Shown: positions 1 to 6,175 of the stretch, piece after piece | Numbering within the stretch: position 1 is the stretch's first letter | How the letters are laid out: each line of letters starts with the position of its first letter | Assembly: GCA_905211345.1 (NCBI GenBank) | Contig: CAJMAO010000057.1 | Coordinates: 1 to 10,245 of the forward strand | Source: an uncultured Prevotella sp. | Lineage (GTDB): Bacteria > Bacteroidota > Bacteroidia > Bacteroidales > Bacteroidaceae | Reading direction: 5' to 3' | Length of the DNA: 10,245 bases | Made by a program: the position numbers and the translations under genes | Notes under the pieces: model-generated | The model's database searches: none | Told to the model about the DNA's origin: nothing | Seen by the model: the letters and a program-made list of their open reading frames with translations, nothing else

Positions 1-1016
1 GCCTCGCCTTGTAGTCGCAGCGCACCTTCCGCCTTCCGCTGATGCCGTATGCTGTCGCGCAGGGCCTCGCCCCTCGCCGTCAGCTCGGCCGCCTGCCGGT
101 AATCGCCCTCGCCCCGCTTCATGTCGGCCAGCCACATCATCGTCTCCGCCCGCAGCTCCGGATTGTCGCTACACAACGCCTTGCGCCATAACGCTTCGGC
201 CTCTGCCGTGCGCCCTTCCTCAAGGTATATCGAACCGAGAATGTAGAGGCTTTTTGCTGTTGTGTCAGCATCCATCGCCATCTTTATGTAATGTTTGGCG
301 TTAGCAAAATCTTCTTGGTTAAAATAGCTTCCGCTGATATTTGCCAATACTTCTGCTTTTTCATGTTTTTTTAAGTATTTCACGTATGGGATGGCTTTTT
401 TCATGTAATATAAGGCACTGTCATATGCTCCCATGTCGCTGTATGCTTTGCCTATTTGATCAAGCGCGAGGGCTGTCAATCCTTTGTCTTTCATGCGTTT
501 GGAAGTATCCAACGCCTTTATTGCGTATTCCAATGCCGTAATGTTGTTACCTGTTGCATTATTTATTGCGGCAAGGTTGGTGTAAACGAGGTTTAGTGTG
601 TTGGTGTCTTTTACTTTCATTGCCAAGTGTTCGGCCTCTTTTATGCAAATAATTGCATTCTCCACGTCGCCAAGTTCATACTTCACCATACCTTTATAAT
701 ATAGCGCCTTTGCCAGTTCCTTTTTATTGTTAGACTGTCTGTAATAGTTTATGCTGCGGTTTATTGCAGTATCAGAGACAATAGGCAAGCATAATTTGAA
801 TTGTGTACTTGTGGTTAAAAGATAGTAATACGCCCTTTCCTCGTCGGTTTTTAGTTCTCTTTGGTTAATGGTTTCAAGAGTTTTCAAAGCTTCGTTTTCA
901 TCCTCTTTTGCAAGCAGGCTGTCAGCTTTTTCAAGTATTGCGTATGTTTGGCTCTTATTGGTGCAGTTTACAATGGTTGTGACGATAAGCAAGAATATTA
1001 TGTAAAATCTAATCAT
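1..1016 (-). CDS. TPR-repeat lipoprotein, C-terminal part outside the window
   Basis: The minus-strand frame is open from the ATG at 1016 to the window edge (338 codons plus 2 bases) with no stop, so the gene is cut by the window. The N-terminus is a hydrophobic signal segment ending in I-V-N-C (Cys18), a plausible though not ideal lipobox, which suggests a lipid-anchored protein. From about residue 95 to 322 there are roughly six helix-turn-helix units with TPR spacing, for example LAKALYYKGMVKYELGDVEN, ALDQIGKAYSDMGAYDSALY and SLYILGSIYLEEGRTAEAEA. The last visible stretch (RDSIRHQRKAEGALRLQ) looks like the start of the coiled coil that, in many Bacteroidales TPR proteins, precedes a late membrane helix and sometimes a DNA-binding domain. 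That continuation is inferred. TPR arrays bind proteins, and no partner can be named. Codons for residues 1 to about 260 are AT-rich, while the rest are strongly GC-rich. Confidence 0.85.
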   Translation of the reverse strand, partial: MIRFYIIFLLIVTTIVNCTNKSQTYAILEKADSLLAKEDENEALKTLETINQRELKTDEERAYYYLLTTSTQFKLCLPIVSDTAINRSINYYRQSNNKKELAKALYYKGMVKYELGDVENAIICIKEAEHLAMKVKDTNTLNLVYTNLAAINNATGNNITALEYAIKALDTSKRMKDKGLTALALDQIGKAYSDMGAYDSALYYMKKAIPYVKYLKKHEKAEVLANISGSYFNQEDFANAKHYIKMAMDADTTAKSLYILGSIYLEEGRTAEAEALWRKALCSDNPELRAETMMWLADMKRGEGDYRQAAELTARGEALRDSIRHQRKAEGALRLQGE

Positions 1017-1036
1017 TGTGGTTTGTTTTTGATGTT

Positions 1037-1067
1037 CAAAAATACAAATTTATCCCTTTAATTTCAA
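1037..1067 (-). promoter_or_regulatory. Promoter of the TPR lipoprotein gene
   Basis: Read on the minus strand there is TTG (1067-1065), a 20-base spacer and TATTTTTG (1044-1037), matching the Bacteroidetes TTG / TAnnTTTG pattern. A second -7-like box, TAAATTTG (1052-1045), overlaps the spacer but has no well-placed -33 partner. The transcript would begin near 1030 and leave a leader of only about 14 bases with no Shine-Dalgarno sequence. Confidence 0.5.
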
Positions 1068-1101
1068 CTTTTTTCTTGTAAAAGGACGAATTTTTATTGT
1101 T

Positions 1102-1196
1102 CAAGCGTCACATTTTTGCATCGTGAAAAGTGTTCAAATGACATTTAACTTATTGTGTATCAGTAAATTAAATGTAAAATCGAGATGTGACGCTTG
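1102..1196. repeat. 12-bp inverted repeat in the divergent control region
   Basis: CAAGCGTCACAT at 1102-1113 and its exact reverse complement ATGTGACGCTTG at 1185-1196 are separated by 71 bases. A second, inner pair, ACATTTAA (1141-1148) and TTAAATGT (1168-1175), is nested inside. The outer arms lie about 34 and 21 bases upstream of the two divergent promoters' -33 boxes. This would fit two operator sites bound by one regulator, possibly with looping. It could also be the termini of a small 95-bp mobile element, but no clear target-site duplication flanks it. Confidence 0.5.
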
Positions 1197-1217
1197 CAAA
1201 AAATTGTTGGTTGAAAA

Positions 1218-1250
1218 TTTGGAGATGGGTGTTTCGTTTTTATAACTTTG
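1218..1250 (+). promoter_or_regulatory. Promoter of the small secreted-protein remnant
   Basis: TTTG (1218-1221), a 21-base spacer and TAACTTTG (1243-1250) match the Bacteroidetes promoter pattern. The ATG of the remnant lies 39 bases downstream, so the promoter looks intact although the gene does not. Confidence 0.5.
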
Positions 1251-1288
1251 TTAGTGAAATTTTTGACAAACAGTAATAATTTAAGCGT

Positions 1289-1439
1289 ATGAAGAAACTT
1301 TTTATCATCTTAATGTGTGTTATGTCAATGGCACAAAGCTTTGCAGATACAGGGTGAAAGACATTCTCCTGAAATTAAACAGAAACCATGGGAATGTCGA
1401 TATGCAATGGGCATGGTTAAAGTTCATGAAATGATTTAG
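1289..1439 (+). pseudogene. Remnant of a small secreted-protein gene, frame broken
   Basis: An ATG at 1289 opens a typical signal peptide, MKKLFIILMCVMSMAQSFAD, which stops after 22 codons at 1355-1357. Immediately after it both other frames are open: one reads GERHSPEIKQKPWECRYAMG and ends at TAG 1437-1439, the other reads KDILLKLNRNHGNVDMQWAW and ends at TGA 1432-1434. A signal peptide followed at once by a stop, with readable frames continuing, suggests an indel in a former small exported protein. I do not recognise the family and cannot say which frame is the original one. It could instead be a real signal-peptide-only ORF or chance. Confidence 0.4.
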
Positions 1440-1504
1440 ATGGTTTACTGTGGGGATGGCAGATTTGGCATTGAAGCATTAGTGTCGGTTTAAGCCATTG
1501 GTTC

Positions 1505-1536
1505 TTGTTTTCTTTTTATTCTCAAATGTAATATTG
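1505..1536 (+). promoter_or_regulatory. Possible promoter of the beta-barrel gene
   Basis: TTG (1505-1507), a 21-base spacer and TAATATTG (1529-1536) give a near match to the TAnnTTTG pattern (one mismatch in the second half). The same 21-base spacing is seen at 1218-1250 and 2163-2195. The leader to the chosen ATG at 1552 would be very short. Confidence 0.35.
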
Positions 1537-1551
1537 GTAAATAATTTAATT

Positions 1552-2052
1552 ATGGGTAAGTTTGTAATAACGTTTGTGTCATTCTTTGTTTGTTGTTTTT
1601 GCATACCGGCGTCGGGGCAGGTAAAAGATGACATTTGGATGAGTGGCGAGACGCATCTGTCGGCTTACGGTCGTGACAAGAAGCACTTTGAAGTGGCATA
1701 CACTCTTGGTTACAATTTTACCGACCGTTTTTTCGTCGGTTTAAATTTGGAGGAAGCAGTGACGTTGTTCGACAGTGACGGTGTTAAAGACCATTACGTA
1801 AGCCCTACGGCGGGCGCAAGACTGGGCTATGAGGTGCTGAAGTGTCTTGACGTCGTCGCCGGTGCCGGTTTGACTTGTGATGACGAGGCTTTCAAGTATG
1901 TGTATTACGACGGAATGTTGCGCCTGAAAGGCAATTACAAACGTGTTATACCTTCGATAGGTTTTGGCTTCCGTTATTATGACGCCATGGGCGGGCAGTT
2001 TGACAATCATTGGCGTATGTATGTTTCGTTGGGATGCAGTGTCCAGATATGA
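1552..2052 (+). CDS. Small predicted outer-membrane beta-barrel protein
   Basis: I chose the ATG at 1552 because it places a standard signal peptide at the N-terminus (MGKFVITFVSFFVCCFCIPA, probable cleavage after A-S-G, before Gln23). The in-frame ATG at 1498 would add 18 hydrophobic residues and overlap the promoter-like boxes. The mature part of about 144 residues shows alternating polar/hydrophobic strands rich in Gly, Tyr and Phe (FEVAYTLGYNFTDRFFVGLN, ARLGYEVLKCLDVVAGAG, IPSIGFGFRYYD), the pattern of a short OmpX/OmpA-like or porin-family eight-strand barrel in the outer membrane. It ends in Gln-Ile rather than the terminal Phe common in barrel proteins. Substrate and function cannot be read from the sequence. 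It appears monocistronic, with a strong terminator 56 bases downstream. Confidence 0.75.
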   Translation: MGKFVITFVSFFVCCFCIPASGQVKDDIWMSGETHLSAYGRDKKHFEVAYTLGYNFTDRFFVGLNLEEAVTLFDSDGVKDHYVSPTAGARLGYEVLKCLDVVAGAGLTCDDEAFKYVYYDGMLRLKGNYKRVIPSIGFGFRYYDAMGGQFDNHWRMYVSLGCSVQI

Positions 2053-2107
2053 TAGCTTTATCTGTTATGAGAATTAAGTAATAAAAATGTTTGTTTAGCG
2101 TTCTTTC

Positions 2108-2146
2108 ATAAAGTTGCGGCATGTTTTTGCCATGCCGCAGCTTTAT
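2108..2146 (+). terminator. Intrinsic terminator after the beta-barrel gene
   Basis: A 16-base stem, ATAAAGTTGCGGCATG (2108-2123) with CATGCCGCAGCTTTAT (2131-2146), closes a 7-base loop. The one non-Watson-Crick position can form a G-U pair in RNA. It is followed by a weak T-rich tail rather than a clean U-run. Confidence 0.7.
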
Positions 2147-2162
2147 CTTATTAGATATGAAT

Positions 2163-2195
2163 TTTGAGAGATAATAACCGTTATTATTAGTTTTA
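2163..2195 (+). promoter_or_regulatory. Promoter of the 115-residue membrane protein gene
   Basis: TTTG (2163-2166), a 21-base spacer and TAGTTTTA (2188-2195) match seven of eight positions of the -7 consensus. The ATG follows at 2207, so the leader is very short and has no Shine-Dalgarno sequence. Confidence 0.4.
2171..2187. promoter_or_regulatory. 17-bp palindrome inside the promoter spacer, operator-like
   Basis: ATAATAAC (2171-2178), one central C and GTTATTAT (2180-2187) form a perfect palindrome. It fills almost the whole spacer between the proposed -33 and -7 boxes, where a dimeric repressor would block RNA polymerase. No candidate regulator gene lies next to it. Confidence 0.4.
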
Positions 2196-2206
2196 ACCAT
2201 GGATAT

Positions 2207-2554
2207 ATGGAAAATTTGAAAAAATTGTTTGGTCTGTTTTTCAATATATTTTCTACCATATTCTTTTTCTGGGCGGTGGATTCTGTAGATCAGCTTGAAG
2301 GCTTTTCGGACACCGTACAAATCGCAGCGTGCAGCGTCGGGAGTGCGGTCTTTCTGACGGTGACCCTTTTTAAGTACTTGAAACGCAAGGATATGGACTG
2401 GTGGGGCAATCTGTTCGGAGTATTGTCTCTGGCTTGCCTGTCGAGGCTTAGTGGCCTGCTGTTCGGCGTTTCTTGGTGGTTGTCTGTGGCTATAGGTTTC
2501 GCCTCGCTTTCGGTTATTCTCCTTGTGGCACTCCTGATTTACGCTTTCCATTAG
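2207..2554 (+). CDS. Small multi-pass membrane protein, family unknown
   Basis: The 115-residue product is mostly hydrophobic, with probable membrane helices at about 5-25, 36-56, 66-85 and 91-113. Short polar links lie between them: an acidic one at about 24-35 (VDSVDQLEGFSD) and a basic one at about 57-64 (YLKRKDMD). By the positive-inside rule, the 57-64 loop should face the cytoplasm. There is no cleavable signal peptide, no Cys pair and no recognisable catalytic motif. It stands alone between a terminator and a convergent hairpin, so context gives no function. Codon use and composition fit a real gene, and a palindrome-bearing promoter precedes it. Confidence 0.65.
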   Translation: MENLKKLFGLFFNIFSTIFFFWAVDSVDQLEGFSDTVQIAACSVGSAVFLTVTLFKYLKRKDMDWWGNLFGVLSLACLSRLSGLLFGVSWWLSVAIGFASLSVILLVALLIYAFH

Positions 2555-2581
2555 CGACTGTCGGCATTCGGTTTTGTAATT

Positions 2582-2610
2582 TACGGCCTTTCACGTTGTA
2601 AAAGGCCGTA
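2582..2610. repeat. GC-rich hairpin of the AAAGGCCG repeat type
   Basis: TACGGCCTTT (2582-2591) and AAAGGCCGTA (2601-2610) form a perfect 10-base stem with a 9-base loop. It sits 28 bases after the membrane-protein stop and shares its AAAGGCCG core with the next hairpin and with the one at 9989-10025, pointing to a dispersed intergenic repeat family. Confidence 0.6.
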
Positions 2611-2620
2611 GATTGCACGC

Positions 2621-2659
2621 TAAAAGGCCGTCTTTCGCACTGCGAAAGACGGCCTTTTA
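2621..2659. terminator. Perfect 19-bp inverted repeat between convergent genes, likely bidirectional terminator
   Basis: TAAAAGGCCGTCTTTCGCA (2621-2639) is followed, after one C, by its exact reverse complement (2641-2659). Ends of A4 and T4 would give a U-run on transcripts from either side. It lies between the stop of the plus-strand membrane-protein gene and the stop of the minus-strand M28 gene, the expected place for a shared terminator. Confidence 0.65.
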
Positions 2660-2698
2660 CAAACCATTGAATGTCAGGCTGTTATGCCGTCGGTTTTG

Positions 2699-3703
2699 TT
2701 ACCGCTCCGAATATATCACTTGCACTACCGTCTGCCCTGCCGCTCCGAGCGACGCCTTGTCGATGTTGTCCATCGTGTCGCTTACCGTGTGCCACGTCGG
2801 GCCGAAGCTGCTTTGGGCGCAGTCGGGGTAGTAGGCTATGATGTCGATTGTCGGTATCTTGGCTTTCTCGTTTACGGGCACGTGGTCGTCGGTGACGTAT
2901 CCGCCGTCTTGGTCGACGAAATAGCTGCCGAATCCTACCACCTTGGCCGCCGCCCACACTTTGCTTACCACGTCGGGGGCGTATTGCATCGACATGCCTT
3001 CACGCCAGAACTTCGCGCCCTGTCCGCCCACCATGTCCAAGAGGATGCCGAAGCGAGCCTTATAGCCCGCCTTATGCGGCGTCGTTGCCCAGTGTTGTGC
3101 GCCTAACGCCCACGAGTCGCCGTTGTCTGGGGTGTCGCTCCAGCGCGGCACTCCCCAGTCCTCGGCGTCGAAGCAGACAAAATCTACGCCCACGGCGGGT
3201 TTCAGCGTGTCGGCGGCCAGCAATCTGGCCACCTCCAGCATAACGGCTATGCCGCTGGCGCCGTCGTTGGCTCCCATCACGGGTTTGCGCCAGTTGGCGC
3301 TGTCAGGGTCGTTGTCGGCCCAAGGGCGGGTGTCCCAGTGGGCGCAGAGCAGTACGCGCTCCTTCTGTTCGGGGCGGTAGCTGGCTATTATGTTGGTGGC
3401 TTTCAGCGGCGTGCCGTCATACCCGTCGAGCGTCACGCGCTGCTCGGTCACTGTCATGCCGTACTGCCTGAACTTGCCCGCTATCCACTGGCCGCACTCA
3501 TCGTGGCCCTTGCTGTTCATGGTGCGAGGCCCGAAGTCGCACTGCGCCTTGCAGAAGGCGTAGGCGCTGTCAGCGTTGAACGCCGGCCCTACGGCTTGCC
3601 CCGTGATGTCTTCGCCGCCACCGGCCGCCGCCTTCTTGTTGCTGTTGCAGGCTGCGAGAAGCGGTATCAAGAAAAAAAGGAAAATGTATTTTATGGTTTT
3701 CAT
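2699..3703 (-). CDS. Lipoprotein M28-family zinc enzyme, glutaminyl cyclase-like
   Basis: The 334-residue protein begins with a lipoprotein signal ending L-A-A-C (Cys19), so it is exported and lipid-anchored. The body matches the M28 aminopeptidase / type II glutaminyl-peptide cyclotransferase fold: AHWDTRPWADND (His122, Asp124), GANDGASG (metal-ligand Asp147), FDAEDWG (Glu181 catalytic, Asp182 ligand) and a late WHTVSDT (His305 ligand). Bacteroidetes such as Porphyromonas and Prevotella are known to carry periplasmic mammalian-type glutaminyl cyclases with this HWDxRPWAD / GANDGASG / DAED pattern. Those enzymes turn N-terminal Gln of exported proteins, after signal peptide removal, into pyroglutamate. 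Cyclase is therefore my preferred call over aminopeptidase, but sequence alone does not settle it. The gene is last in an operon, 36 bases after the C26-M19 fusion, and ends 40 bases before the convergent hairpin. Confidence 0.85.
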   Translation of the reverse strand: MKTIKYIFLFFLIPLLAACNSNKKAAAGGGEDITGQAVGPAFNADSAYAFCKAQCDFGPRTMNSKGHDECGQWIAGKFRQYGMTVTEQRVTLDGYDGTPLKATNIIASYRPEQKERVLLCAHWDTRPWADNDPDSANWRKPVMGANDGASGIAVMLEVARLLAADTLKPAVGVDFVCFDAEDWGVPRWSDTPDNGDSWALGAQHWATTPHKAGYKARFGILLDMVGGQGAKFWREGMSMQYAPDVVSKVWAAAKVVGFGSYFVDQDGGYVTDDHVPVNEKAKIPTIDIIAYYPDCAQSSFGPTWHTVSDTMDNIDKASLGAAGQTVVQVIYSER

Positions 3704-3739
3704 GTCTTTGTTTTGTTTACCATTAAAAAGAGAAATGGC

Positions 3740-5551
3740 TTACCGCCATTCCCTGTACTTCTGCACTTCGGCCATCACCCTGAGCCAGTTGCCGCCCCAA
3801 ATGCGGGCTATGTCCTCCTCGCGGTAATAACTGCGGAGCAGGTTCATCGTGAAGTTCAGCATCTCAGAAGAGTCGGCGAAGCCGCGTATGCCGCCGTCGC
3901 CGTCGAAGTCTGTGCCTATGCCTACGTGCTCTATGCCCATCACGCGGGCCGCGTGTTTAAGGTGGGCGATGGCGTCGAGCACCGTGGCCTCTTGCTCGTC
4001 GTTGCGTAGGAAGCCGTGGTAGAGCGTGACGTGCATCACCCCGCCCTTGGCCGCGAGCGCGCGCATCTGGTCGTCAGAGAGGTTGCGCGGCACGTCGCAC
4101 AGGGCCTTGCAGCAGCTGTGGCTGCACACTATGGGGTACGCGCTGATGTCAAGCGCGTCGTAAAAGCTCTTCTCCGAGGCATGGCTCATGTCAACCATCA
4201 CGCCGCATCGGTTCATCTCGCCGATTACCTGTGCGCCGAACTCGCTCACGCCGCCGTGCGTCCCAGTGCCGCGGGCGCTGTCGCAGATGTCGTTGTCGCC
4301 GTTGTGGCACAGCGTGATGTACACCACTCCGCGCCCGGCGAAGTGCTCCACGTTGGCCAAGTCGTGCTCAAGGGCGATGCCGTTTTCTATCCCGAACATT
4401 ATAGAACGTAGTCCGCCGCGCTTGTTTTCATACAGTTCGTCGGGCGTTTCGGCAATGGCTAGGTAAGGACTGTTCTCGTTTGCGATGCTTTCCAGCGTGT
4501 CGAAGATGTGGTCGGCATAGTCTTTCGGGCTGTCGAACGCAGGTTCCACCTTGTCGCTGAACGTCTCGTCGGGTTTCGGCTGGGGCAGGTAGGCGGCCAT
4601 GATGACAGCGTCCTGCCGCCCGTCGGCCATCTTGTGCAGGTCGACGAGTATGCGCGGGTCGCGCCGGTCGAAGTCGATGCCTTGGGGGAAGAACATCGGC
4701 GTGTCGCAATGGGTGTCCAATGTGAGTGTCTGCCGGTGGATTTCTTTTGCGCGGATGAATGTCTGCGCCTCGCCGATAAGCCATTTGAAAAGCGGCTGCT
4801 CGTCGTCGCCGAGCCATTCGGGATGCCACTGCACGCCCATGATTGGCTTGAATTCACAGCTCTCAATGGCCTCTATGACACCGTCTGAGGCTGTAGCTGA
4901 CACCGTAAACCTACGCCCGCAGGAGCGCACGGCTTGGTGGTGCATCGAGTTGACGGCCATCTTTTCCTTATAATATAAAGTGTGAAGGGTGGAGTGTTTG
5001 CTTATTTTCACCGTGTGGGTAGGCTCATAGCGGTCGGCGTCTTGGCTGTGTTTAACCGGTGTTCGGTCTCCGTCCGTCCCGTCGGCAGGCTTCAGCCGTC
5101 CTGCGGCAATGCCCTCGGCGATGTCTTGCTCCACTTGTCCGCCCAGCGCGGTGGCCAGCACCTGTATGCCTCGGCATATCCCTAAGATAGGCATCTGGCG
5201 GTTGTAGGCAAGGCGGACGGTCATCAGTTCGGCCTTGTCGCGCTCGCTGTTGATGCCGTGCAGGCCGGGCGACGGTTCTTCGCCCGCCCATAGCGGGTTG
5301 ACGTCGCCTCCTCCACTGAGCAGCAGCCCGTCGATGCCGTCGAGCGTGTTGATTATCGCGTCCTTGTCGGCCAGCGGCGGGATTATCACCGGCACGCCGC
5401 CCGCTGCGGCCACGGCCTTGTAGTAACGCTCGCCAAGGCGCGCCTCCCCGTCGGCGAAGTTGCCGGTGATGCCTATCACGGGCTTGTCCTCCGCCTCGGG
5501 AAATCGTGAGTAAACGTCGTCTAAGCAGCTTTCCAAATCAAACTGTTTCAT
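3740..5551 (-). CDS. Fusion of a C26 gamma-glutamyl hydrolase-like domain with an M19 dipeptidase domain
   Basis: This 603-residue protein has two enzyme halves and no signal peptide, so it should be cytoplasmic. Residues 23-265 are a class I glutamine-amidotransferase-fold hydrolase of the PuuD/gamma-glutamyl-GABA hydrolase type (C26): LLSGGGDVNP, nucleophile elbow GICRG (Cys126) and GVQWHPEW (His243, Glu245). Residues 273-600 are a renal-type zinc dipeptidase (M19): DTHCDTP (His281, Asp283), GIENG (Glu389), DMSH (His457), CSHS (His478) and GTDFDG (Asp548). All zinc-site residues known in the family appear present. Each half is close to full family length, so this is a true fusion. A combined role, releasing gamma-linked Glu and then splitting the remaining dipeptide, is inferred. 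An AAGGAG sequence sits upstream of the ATG, and the preceding Lrp-type gene ends 16 bases away. The M28 gene follows. Confidence 0.88.
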   Translation of the reverse strand: MKQFDLESCLDDVYSRFPEAEDKPVIGITGNFADGEARLGERYYKAVAAAGGVPVIIPPLADKDAIINTLDGIDGLLLSGGGDVNPLWAGEEPSPGLHGINSERDKAELMTVRLAYNRQMPILGICRGIQVLATALGGQVEQDIAEGIAAGRLKPADGTDGDRTPVKHSQDADRYEPTHTVKISKHSTLHTLYYKEKMAVNSMHHQAVRSCGRRFTVSATASDGVIEAIESCEFKPIMGVQWHPEWLGDDEQPLFKWLIGEAQTFIRAKEIHRQTLTLDTHCDTPMFFPQGIDFDRRDPRILVDLHKMADGRQDAVIMAAYLPQPKPDETFSDKVEPAFDSPKDYADHIFDTLESIANENSPYLAIAETPDELYENKRGGLRSIMFGIENGIALEHDLANVEHFAGRGVVYITLCHNGDNDICDSARGTGTHGGVSEFGAQVIGEMNRCGVMVDMSHASEKSFYDALDISAYPIVCSHSCCKALCDVPRNLSDDQMRALAAKGGVMHVTLYHGFLRNDEQEATVLDAIAHLKHAARVMGIEHVGIGTDFDGDGGIRGFADSSEMLNFTMNLLRSYYREEDIARIWGGNWLRVMAEVQKYREWR

Positions 5552-5567
5552 TGCCGTGCGCGTCTCC

Positions 5568-6038
5568 TTATTTCCTTACGTCCTGCGGCACGGGCACTTC
5601 CCTCTTGATGCTTTGCTCAAGGGAAATGAGCGTCTCGGTGGCCACCACGCCGGGTATTCCCTGCATCTGGTTGTTCAGCAGGTCCATAAGCTGCTCGTTG
5701 TCGCGTGCGTACAGCTTCACGAGCATTGTGTAAGGGCCGGTCGTAAAGTGACATTCCACTATCTCCGGGATGTGCTCCAGCCGCTCAACCACGGCTTTGT
5801 ACATGTTTCCGCGCTCAAGGGTTATGCCCACGTAGGTGCATGTCGAGTAGCCAAGGCTTTTGGCGTTGACATCGAATCCGCTGCCGGTTATCACCCCGTT
5901 TTCTATCAGGTGCTGCACGCGTTGGTGTATCGCGGCGCGCGATACGCCACATTCTGCCGCCACGTCTTTGAACGGTATGCGGGCGTTCTTAGACAATATG
6001 CTAAGAATTTTCCTGTCGAGACTGTCTATTTTTTCCAT
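5568..6038 (-). CDS. Lrp/AsnC-family transcriptional regulator
   Basis: The 156-residue length and layout are standard for the family. An N-terminal winged helix-turn-helix begins LDRKILSILSKNARIPFKDV, with the recognition region GVSRAAIHQRVQHL at 31-44, followed by a C-terminal RAM (ligand-sensing) domain at about 66-140 (CTYVGITLERG, VECHFTTGPYTMLVKLYARD). Such proteins bind DNA as dimers to octamers and usually sense an amino acid. Here the ligand is unknown, but the downstream peptide-processing genes suggest an amino acid or small peptide product. It is the first gene of the operon, and the fusion gene begins 16 bases after its stop, so it probably regulates its own operon. The ATG at 6038 gives the normal family N-terminus. 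Confidence 0.92.
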   Translation of the reverse strand: MEKIDSLDRKILSILSKNARIPFKDVAAECGVSRAAIHQRVQHLIENGVITGSGFDVNAKSLGYSTCTYVGITLERGNMYKAVVERLEHIPEIVECHFTTGPYTMLVKLYARDNEQLMDLLNNQMQGIPGVVATETLISLEQSIKREVPVPQDVRK

Positions 6039-6091
6039 TCCTCAAGGTTTATGTGTTTGTTTTTCTTATCTATGTCCAGTTGTAGTGACAT
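6026..6091 (-). CDS. Possible leader peptide overlapping the Lrp-type start
   Basis: A 21-codon minus-strand ORF, beginning MSLQLDIDKKNKHINLEEWK, starts at 6091, only about 10 bases after the predicted transcription start. It ends with TAG at 6028-6026, overlapping the first codons of the regulator gene in another frame. Its place just inside the leader and its overlap with the start would allow translational coupling. There is no run of one amino acid that would mark an attenuator, and it may be chance. Confidence 0.22.
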   Translation of the reverse strand: MSLQLDIDKKNKHINLEEWKK

Positions 6092-6106
6092 TTTAATTCT
6101 TGCGAG

Positions 6107-6137
6107 CAAATATAGTCATTAAAAATGAGACGCACAA
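6107..6137 (-). promoter_or_regulatory. Promoter of the Lrp / C26-M19 / M28 operon
   Basis: On the minus strand TTG (6137-6135), a 20-base spacer and TATATTTG (6114-6107) give a full match to the Bacteroidetes promoter consensus. The transcript should start near 6100, leaving a leader of about 60 bases before the regulator ATG. Confidence 0.7.
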
Positions 6138-6175
6138 CATTTTGACATAATTTTTCGTGGATTTAAGGCATTGTG

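Noticed and set aside
341..1061. Plus-strand ORFs at 341-541 and 861-1061
   Set aside because: They are opposite to the long open TPR frame and give low-complexity Cys/Phe-rich products with no family features.
1498..1551. Upstream ATG for the beta-barrel protein
   Set aside because: It would put a second hydrophobic stretch before a complete signal peptide and overlaps promoter-like sequence.
1741..2551. Minus-strand ORFs at 1741-2010 and 1946-2551
   Set aside because: They run antisense through the beta-barrel and membrane-protein genes and across the terminator, and the products are not protein-like.
3338..4411. Long plus-strand ORFs of 223 and 131 codons
   Set aside because: They are shadows of the GC-rich minus-strand M28 and C26-M19 genes. 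Their Ala/Val/His/Arg-rich products reflect codon bias.
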